DNA of 64,000 nucleotides from Thalassospira lucentensis. GTDB taxonomy: Bacteria > Pseudomonadota > Alphaproteobacteria > Rhodospirillales > Thalassospiraceae. A model generated the notes under the pieces. The model ran no database searches and was not told where the DNA came from. It worked only from the letters and a program-made list of their open reading frames with translations. The stretch lies in contig NZ_CP136683.1 of the NCBI RefSeq assembly GCF_032921865.1, forward strand, positions 62,001 through 126,000, written 5' to 3'. Below are positions 59,387 through 64,000 of the stretch, piece after piece (positions within the stretch are counted from its first letter, which is position 1; every line of letters starts with the position of its first letter). The position numbers were made by a program, and so were the translations under genes.

Positions 59387-60320
59387 GATTTCCCTCCCTT
59401 GCGCGGGAGACACAAATCATGATCTGGCTGTCTTTTTCTTCATCCATCAGGACCATGTCGCGATGGTCAACATCCCCTTCGATCAGCTTGCAGCGGCAAG
59501 TGCCACAGGTGCCGCTTTCACAAGAGCTTACCGTTTTGATGCCATTATCACGAAGTGCTTCGAGAACGGACCTGTCAGCAGGAACCGTGATGGTGGTATC
59601 GAGATTGGCGACTTTCACTTCAAACGGTTTATCGTCTTCGCGCACGGCATCGACGGCTTTGAAGTCTTCGAAATGCACACGCCCTTCCGGCCAATGGCCT
59701 GAGATGGCTTTGATTTCTTCCATCAAGGGGGATGGACCGCAGCAATAGACATGCCCGGCACCGGGCTCTTCGAAGTGATCCCAGAAATCATAAACCTGAT
59801 TGAGATCGCCATTGTCGTGATGAAACTTAACGCGTGATCCGAATGCGTTTTTGATATCATCCAGATATGCAGTTTCCTCGGCAGATCGGGTGCAGTAGAT
59901 CATCTCGAACGGCTTGCCCTGCGCAGACAGGTGATTGGCCATTGCGTAAATTGGAGTGACCCCGATTCCGCCTGCAATCAGCAAATATTTCGGTGCATTT
60001 TTGAGTGCGAACGAGTTCTCGGGTGCCTGAATTGTAATCTCGCTACCTTCAGTAGCTGACTCGTGCATTGAGGATGATCCGCCACGCGATTCAGGCTCGC
60101 GTTTCACGGCAATCACGTAGGTTTCCGGAAATTCCCCATCATTAACAAGCGAATAGCGGCGCATCGCGCCGGATGGCGTTTCGACGGTGATATGCGATCC
60201 CGGCGCAAAGGCAGGGAGTTCGATCTCATCCACGGGGGAAAGCGTAAACTCGCAAATATAAGGCGTTAGCTGACGCCGTGCCTCTACGCGCATTTTTATG
60301 CTTTCTAATTCTGTTGACAT
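59370..60320 (-). CDS. Phthalate-dioxygenase-type reductase (FMN/NAD and [2Fe-2S])
   Basis: ATG 60320 gives a 316-residue class IA reductase. The N-terminal flavin domain has RRYSLVN, the NAD domain LLIAGGIGVTPIYAM and YCCGPSPLMEEI, and the C-terminal plant-type ferredoxin domain CESGTCGTCRCKL...C. It delivers electrons from NAD(P)H to the oxygenase encoded divergently at 60453. First gene of the leftward operon; an operator palindrome lies 33 bases upstream. Confidence 0.92.
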   Translation of the reverse strand: MSTELESIKMRVEARRQLTPYICEFTLSPVDEIELPAFAPGSHITVETPSGAMRRYSLVNDGEFPETYVIAVKREPESRGGSSSMHESATEGSEITIQAPENSFALKNAPKYLLIAGGIGVTPIYAMANHLSAQGKPFEMIYCTRSAEETAYLDDIKNAFGSRVKFHHDNGDLNQVYDFWDHFEEPGAGHVYCCGPSPLMEEIKAISGHWPEGRVHFEDFKAVDAVREDDKPFEVKVANLDTTITVPADRSVLEALRDNGIKTVSSCESGTCGTCRCKLIEGDVDHRDMVLMDEEKDSQIMICVSRAREGNLVIEL

Positions 60321-60352
60321 TTTTTCCTCCCGAAGTAACTTTGATGAATAAA

Positions 60353-60424
60353 TTAGATATCTAATAATTCTTGTCAAGTCACTAGATGCCTGTAATGATG
60401 TGATATTGATTCTTTGATATCTAA
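60353..60424. promoter_or_regulatory. Divergent promoter region with two TTAGATATCTAA-type operators
   Basis: TTAGATATCTAA (60353-60364) is a perfect 12-bp palindrome, and TTTGATATCTAA (60413-60424) differs at one base. Their centres are 60 bp apart in the spacer between the divergent reductase and oxygenase genes. Placement fits operators controlling both directions. Confidence 0.72.
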
Positions 60425-60452
60425 GAAAACACAAAGGAGGAGAGTTCACGTT

Positions 60453-61730
60453 ATGCTCAGCCATGAAGAGAATGACCTGTTAACCCGCGTCTCGGGTGAT
60501 GCGCCAATGGGGAAGCTGATGCGCCAGCACTGGACGCCGGTTTGCCTCATTGAAGAAGTTGCCGAAGCGGATGGCAAACCGCTGCTGGTGGAGGCGATTG
60601 GCAATCGCTATGTCGCCTTTCGGGATTCAAACGGAAAGCTTGGTCTTCTTGATGAGCTCTGCCCGCACAGACGTGCATCTCTGGTTTTTGGTCGTAACGA
60701 AGATTGCGGACTGCGGTGCCTCTATCACGGCTGGAAGTTCGATGTTGAAGGCAACTGTGTTGCCATGTCGTCCGAACCCGAAGGCAGTCCGCTACATGAG
60801 AAGGTAAAGCACAAGTCTTACAAGACCGTCGAATGGGGGGGCTTTGTTTGGGCATGGCTTGGCGAAGAAGAAGACATGTATCCGTTTTCGCCACCTGCAT
60901 TTGCCCCGACCGAAGATACCCAGGTTTCAATCCTGAAAATCAGGATTCCGGCCAACTGGGCGCAGATTACCGAAGGGCAGATCGATTCCGCACATTCGTC
61001 CAGTTTGCATTCATCGGATATGAAGCCGGCCCGCGTTGAAGGCGCTTCCGCGGATGATCAGGCATGGTACCGCCCTTCGACGGATAAATCTCCGCGCATG
61101 CAGACCCAAACGACCAGCTACGGCTTCCACTATGCTGCGATCCGTAAGCCGATCAAAAATCCTAGTACCCATAACTATCTTCGTATTACCGAGTATATTG
61201 CACCCTATACATCTCTGATCCCGCCGAATAACAATTATAATGTTGCGAGTGTTATCGTTCCTATTGACGATGAAACCACTCATTTCCATTTCATTGCCTG
61301 GGGTGGAAAGGCCTGTCCGACAACCGAAGAGTGGCGAAAATTCAATCACGCACAAAAAGGCATTCACCTTGATGATCGTTGGGTCTCCCAGCGTCAATTG
61401 CACAATAATTTCCTGCAGGATCGCCAGGCTATGAAGCTCGGGAGTTTCACGGGTGTTAAGGGTATTCCCAATCAGGATATTGTGATGTGGGTATCTATGG
61501 GTGCCATTGTTGATCGATCGGTAGATATTCTTGGGGCTTCCGATCTCGCGATTGTCGAGTTTCGCCGCTTGATGGTTGATGCAGCCAGAAAAGTTGCTGC
61601 CGGTGGCGATGCGATCGGTACCGTCGAGCCAAGAATTCCGCATGCAGACATCGCTTCGCGCGAGGGGGTCTATCCGCAGACAGTGGATTGGCGAACTCTT
61701 GTGGAAGAGAAAAGTGTCGCTGCCGAATAA
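60453..61730 (+). CDS. Rieske aromatic-ring oxygenase, alpha subunit (phthalate 4,5-dioxygenase-like)
   Basis: The 425-residue oxygenase has a Rieske domain with CPHRRASLVFGRNEDCGLRCLYHGW (Cys-x-His...Cys-x2-His) near residues 70-95 and a catalytic domain with GQIDSAHSSSLHSSD, where the Asp and His residues of the mononuclear iron site lie. The single-subunit form matches the phthalate dioxygenase type. It hydroxylates an aromatic or heteroaromatic acid; the substrate cannot be fixed from sequence alone. Confidence 0.92.
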   Translation: MLSHEENDLLTRVSGDAPMGKLMRQHWTPVCLIEEVAEADGKPLLVEAIGNRYVAFRDSNGKLGLLDELCPHRRASLVFGRNEDCGLRCLYHGWKFDVEGNCVAMSSEPEGSPLHEKVKHKSYKTVEWGGFVWAWLGEEEDMYPFSPPAFAPTEDTQVSILKIRIPANWAQITEGQIDSAHSSSLHSSDMKPARVEGASADDQAWYRPSTDKSPRMQTQTTSYGFHYAAIRKPIKNPSTHNYLRITEYIAPYTSLIPPNNNYNVASVIVPIDDETTHFHFIAWGGKACPTTEEWRKFNHAQKGIHLDDRWVSQRQLHNNFLQDRQAMKLGSFTGVKGIPNQDIVMWVSMGAIVDRSVDILGASDLAIVEFRRLMVDAARKVAAGGDAIGTVEPRIPHADIASREGVYPQTVDWRTLVEEKSVAAE

Positions 61731-61781
61731 GGTTTTGATAGCAGGTTCGTTTGTGAGCCTGCTATTTTTTTCGAACAAAAC

Positions 61782-61842
61782 TAAGATATCTAATTTTATG
61801 GTTGACTGATCTCCTTTGCTGCCATTTAATTTAGATATCTTA
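61782..61842. promoter_or_regulatory. Two TTAGATATCTAA-type operators before the aldehyde dehydrogenase
   Basis: TAAGATATCTAA (61782-61793) and TTAGATATCTTA (61831-61842) each match the consensus with one mismatch and have centres 49 bp apart. They lie 75-135 bases before the dehydrogenase start, in the gap after the oxygenase stop. Confidence 0.7.
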
Positions 61843-61916
61843 TAAAAAAGACCAGAGAGACCTTTCCGTGATTACAAAAAATAATAAACACGGAAATTCC
61901 CGGGAGGAAAAATCAC

Positions 61917-63398
61917 ATGAAGCAGGTAGTCGCCGCTTCTGCAGCCCTGGGCACATTGCCCAACAAACTCCCCCAAGGGGTTTATTATGGTGGAGCTTGG
62001 CATAGAAGTTCTAGCCAGCAGATACCGGTTTATTCCCCATCGACCGGACAAGAAGTTGCCAAAGTTGACAGTGCCGGCGAGGAAGAACTTGAAGCCGCTG
62101 TAAAAGCTGCAACTGCAGGTCAGAAAATTTGGGCGAAGACGATCCCTTTGGAACGGTCGCGTGTTATGCGCGAAGCTGCAAGCAAGATCAAGGAGCACAA
62201 GGAAGAACTCGCGCGACTTGACGCTCTCGACAGCGGTAACTCGTTGCGGGGGATGCTGTTTGACGTGGATATCGCAGTTACCTTGATGGAATTCTTTGCG
62301 GGCTTGGCCACGGAGATTAAAGGTGAGACCGTCCCGGTTGGGGCGGGGAAAGTGAACTATGTTGTGCGAGAGCCTGTTGGTGTCGTGGCACGCATCGTCC
62401 CATTTAATCACCCGCTGATGTTCGCCTGCGCAAAGCTTGCGCCGCCAATCATGGCTGGCAACAGTGTGATCATCAAACCATCGGAAGAAACACCGCTTTC
62501 AAGCCTAAAGGTTGCCGAACTTATTGGCGGACTTTTCCCACCAGGCGTTTTGAATGTGCTGAATGGCGGCCCTGATCTGGGGGCAGGACTTTCAACCCAT
62601 CCCGGTATCGCCAGCGTCAGCGTTGTCGGCAGTGCCGCAACCGGGCGTGCCGTCATGCGTCAGGCTGCCGATACACTTAAACATGTGTCATTGGAACTGG
62701 GCGGAAAGAACGCACTCGTCATGTTCCCGGATGCGGATGTTGAAAAGGCTGTTCAAAGCGCGGTCAAGGGCATGAACCTGCCATGGACAGCAGGACAGTC
62801 TTGTGGCTCGACCAGTCGGGTATTCGTCCATGAAAGCCTATATGATCCCGTCGTTGATCAGTTGGCCGCCGCATTTGATGCAGTAAAGCCGGGCGATCCA
62901 CTCTCACCTAGTACCGAAATGGGCTGTCTCTCGACGCGCGGTCAGTATGACAAGGTCCGCGGTTACATAGAAATAGCGCAGAATGAAGGTGCCAGGATGG
63001 TGGCGGGCGGCGATGTACCCGAAGAGCTGTCTCATGGCTTCTTTGTTCGACCGACTGTATTTGCTGACGTCACCCCCGATATGCGCATTGCGCAAGAAGA
63101 AGTGTTCGGACCGGTGCTGAGCGTCCTCAAATGGAGTGACTATGACTCCCTGATCGAAGCGGTAAATGGGGTTGATTACGGGCTCACTGCCTCGGTTTGG
63201 ACGCGCGATATCTCACAAGCTATGCGTGCAGTTGATGACATTTGCGCCGGGTATGTCTGGGTCAACAATTCCAGCGACCATTTCCTTGGCACACCGTATG
63301 GCGGGATGAAGCAATCCGGCATCGGACGCGAAGAATGCTTGGGCGAGATGCTGTCTTACACCGAGCAAAAGAACGTCAATATCACTTTCGAGGCCTGA
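61917..63398 (+). CDS. Aldehyde dehydrogenase
   Basis: A 493-residue NAD(P)-dependent aldehyde dehydrogenase with catalytic Cys296 in GQSCGSTSRVFV, general-base Glu in LELGGKNALV, the substrate motif PFNHPLMFACAKLAPPIMAGN and the C-terminal GGMKQSGIGREE. The GGGAGG site precedes ATG. It most resembles betaine/aromatic-aldehyde dehydrogenases. It probably oxidises the aldehyde made by the ThDP enzyme; both lie behind the same type of operator. Confidence 0.92.
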   Translation: MKQVVAASAALGTLPNKLPQGVYYGGAWHRSSSQQIPVYSPSTGQEVAKVDSAGEEELEAAVKAATAGQKIWAKTIPLERSRVMREAASKIKEHKEELARLDALDSGNSLRGMLFDVDIAVTLMEFFAGLATEIKGETVPVGAGKVNYVVREPVGVVARIVPFNHPLMFACAKLAPPIMAGNSVIIKPSEETPLSSLKVAELIGGLFPPGVLNVLNGGPDLGAGLSTHPGIASVSVVGSAATGRAVMRQAADTLKHVSLELGGKNALVMFPDADVEKAVQSAVKGMNLPWTAGQSCGSTSRVFVHESLYDPVVDQLAAAFDAVKPGDPLSPSTEMGCLSTRGQYDKVRGYIEIAQNEGARMVAGGDVPEELSHGFFVRPTVFADVTPDMRIAQEEVFGPVLSVLKWSDYDSLIEAVNGVDYGLTASVWTRDISQAMRAVDDICAGYVWVNNSSDHFLGTPYGGMKQSGIGREECLGEMLSYTEQKNVNITFEA

Positions 63399-63486
63399 TG
63401 CCGTTCCAGTGGGACCTTTGACGGTCGGCATCCAATAAAAATAACAGAAATTATAAATTGAGATCTTACCCATTAGGGAGGAAAGA

Positions 63487-64000
63487 ATGAGGCTTTTGAC
63501 TCTTGCCGCGGCTATTGGACTGGCCTTCGGCGTTAACACTGCACAGGCTGAACCGGTAAACCTGACGCTCTCAGGTGGCAATCCGGGTGGCTTGTGGTCC
63601 CTTCTCGGCGCAGGTATCGACCGTGCCGTAAAACAATCAGACCCAAATTCCGTTGTAACATATCAGGCAACTGGTGGTGGATTTGCAAATATTGGTTTGC
63701 TGGGAGCAAACCGGACGGATACGGGATTAGTTCACAACGCTGAAGTGAAGATTGCTCTGGCAGGTGAAGAACCCTTCAAGGCTCCTGTAAACAACATGCG
63801 TGCAATTGGTTACATGTATAATTGGGCGCCGATGCATTTCTTCTTGGCGAAGTCGATTGCCGACGAATACAACATCGATAGCCTCGACGATCTTGCAACA
63901 GCAAAAGCACCGGTGCGTATTGGTGTAAACCGTTCGGGTAACATTACGTCCAACGTAGCGTTGTTCATGCTCGAACAAGCTGGGTTAACCACGGAAGCTG
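63487..64000 (+). CDS. TAXI-family TRAP transporter solute receptor (3' end outside window)
   Basis: ATG 63487 after GGGAGG opens a frame that continues beyond the window. A signal peptide (RLLTLAAAIGLAFGVNTAQA) is followed by LTLSGGNPGGLWSLLGAGIDRAVKQS, YQATGGGFANIGLLGANRTDTGLVHN and ADEYNIDSLDDLATAKAPVRIGVNRSGN, the pattern of TAXI-type periplasmic receptors. It should capture the acid substrate of the cluster; TRAP membrane subunits are expected downstream. Confidence 0.85.
   Translation, partial: MRLLTLAAAIGLAFGVNTAQAEPVNLTLSGGNPGGLWSLLGAGIDRAVKQSDPNSVVTYQATGGGFANIGLLGANRTDTGLVHNAEVKIALAGEEPFKAPVNNMRAIGYMYNWAPMHFFLAKSIADEYNIDSLDDLATAKAPVRIGVNRSGNITSNVALFMLEQAGLTTEA

Noticed and set aside
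61011..61778. 255-codon minus-strand frame
   Set aside because: It is antisense to the Rieske oxygenase gene and lacks protein-family features.

Overview
The window reads as alphaproteobacterial DNA. The indications are an RPA-type (PF10134-like) plasmid initiator with iterons, a GIGHNQPP-motif protein, FitAB, HipBA and PrlF-YhaV modules, and a TRAP/TAXI transporter beside a phthalate-type oxygenase cluster. No rRNA, tRNA or CRISPR array was found, and the species cannot be named from sequence alone. Layout: (1) 1-7900 is a copper/metal-resistance island with the end of a multicopper oxidase, a PcoB-like outer-membrane protein, a decayed ABC exporter, small Cys/His and YHS proteins, a c-type cytochrome, an APC permease and a P1B copper ATPase. 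(2) 8151-9378 and 48402-49629 are two directly repeated copies of one 1228-bp IS3-family element. (3) Between them lies about 39 kb of plasmid: a truncated umuC, a two-component system, a mobilisation/topoisomerase operon, an iteron origin with rep, a ParA locus, a block of unknown genes (HEPN, DUF3800, TOPRIM, membrane proteins), three tandem lipoprotein paralogues, an antirepressor-like gene, five toxin-antitoxin modules, and the tnsA-tnsB end of a Tn7-like element cut off by the second IS. (4) 49630-53424 holds a broken OLD-family nuclease gene, a DUF3892 protein, a 37-residue membrane protein and an MbcA-like antitoxin remnant. (5) 53425-64000 is an aromatic or heteroaromatic acid catabolic cluster: ThDP enzyme, MarR regulator, NadC-like enzyme, dihydroxyphthalate-decarboxylase-like protein, dihydrodiol dehydrogenase-like protein, oxygenase and reductase, aldehyde dehydrogenase, TAXI receptor. 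|| How the parts fit. The OLD gene on the minus strand is cut by the right IS copy, and the minus-strand sequence just left of the left IS copy reads like its missing C-terminus. The simplest reading is that the copper island and the catabolic region were once contiguous and that a mobilisable plasmid fused into the OLD gene through the IS (a cointegrate). Inside the plasmid, mobC, the relaxase, two unknown genes and topB are coupled by 4-bp overlaps and probably form one operon. || The least expected signals are non-coding. Upstream of parA sits a roughly 470-bp array of about 52 degenerate 9-bp units, most ending Y-G-Y, which is a strong candidate for a new type of centromere. One palindrome (TTATTGACG-N4-CGTCAATAA) covers the -35 region of three unrelated toxin-antitoxin promoters. 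A TTAGATATCTAA palindrome marks every probable promoter region of the catabolic cluster. Three lipoprotein genes share near-identical ends around divergent centres.
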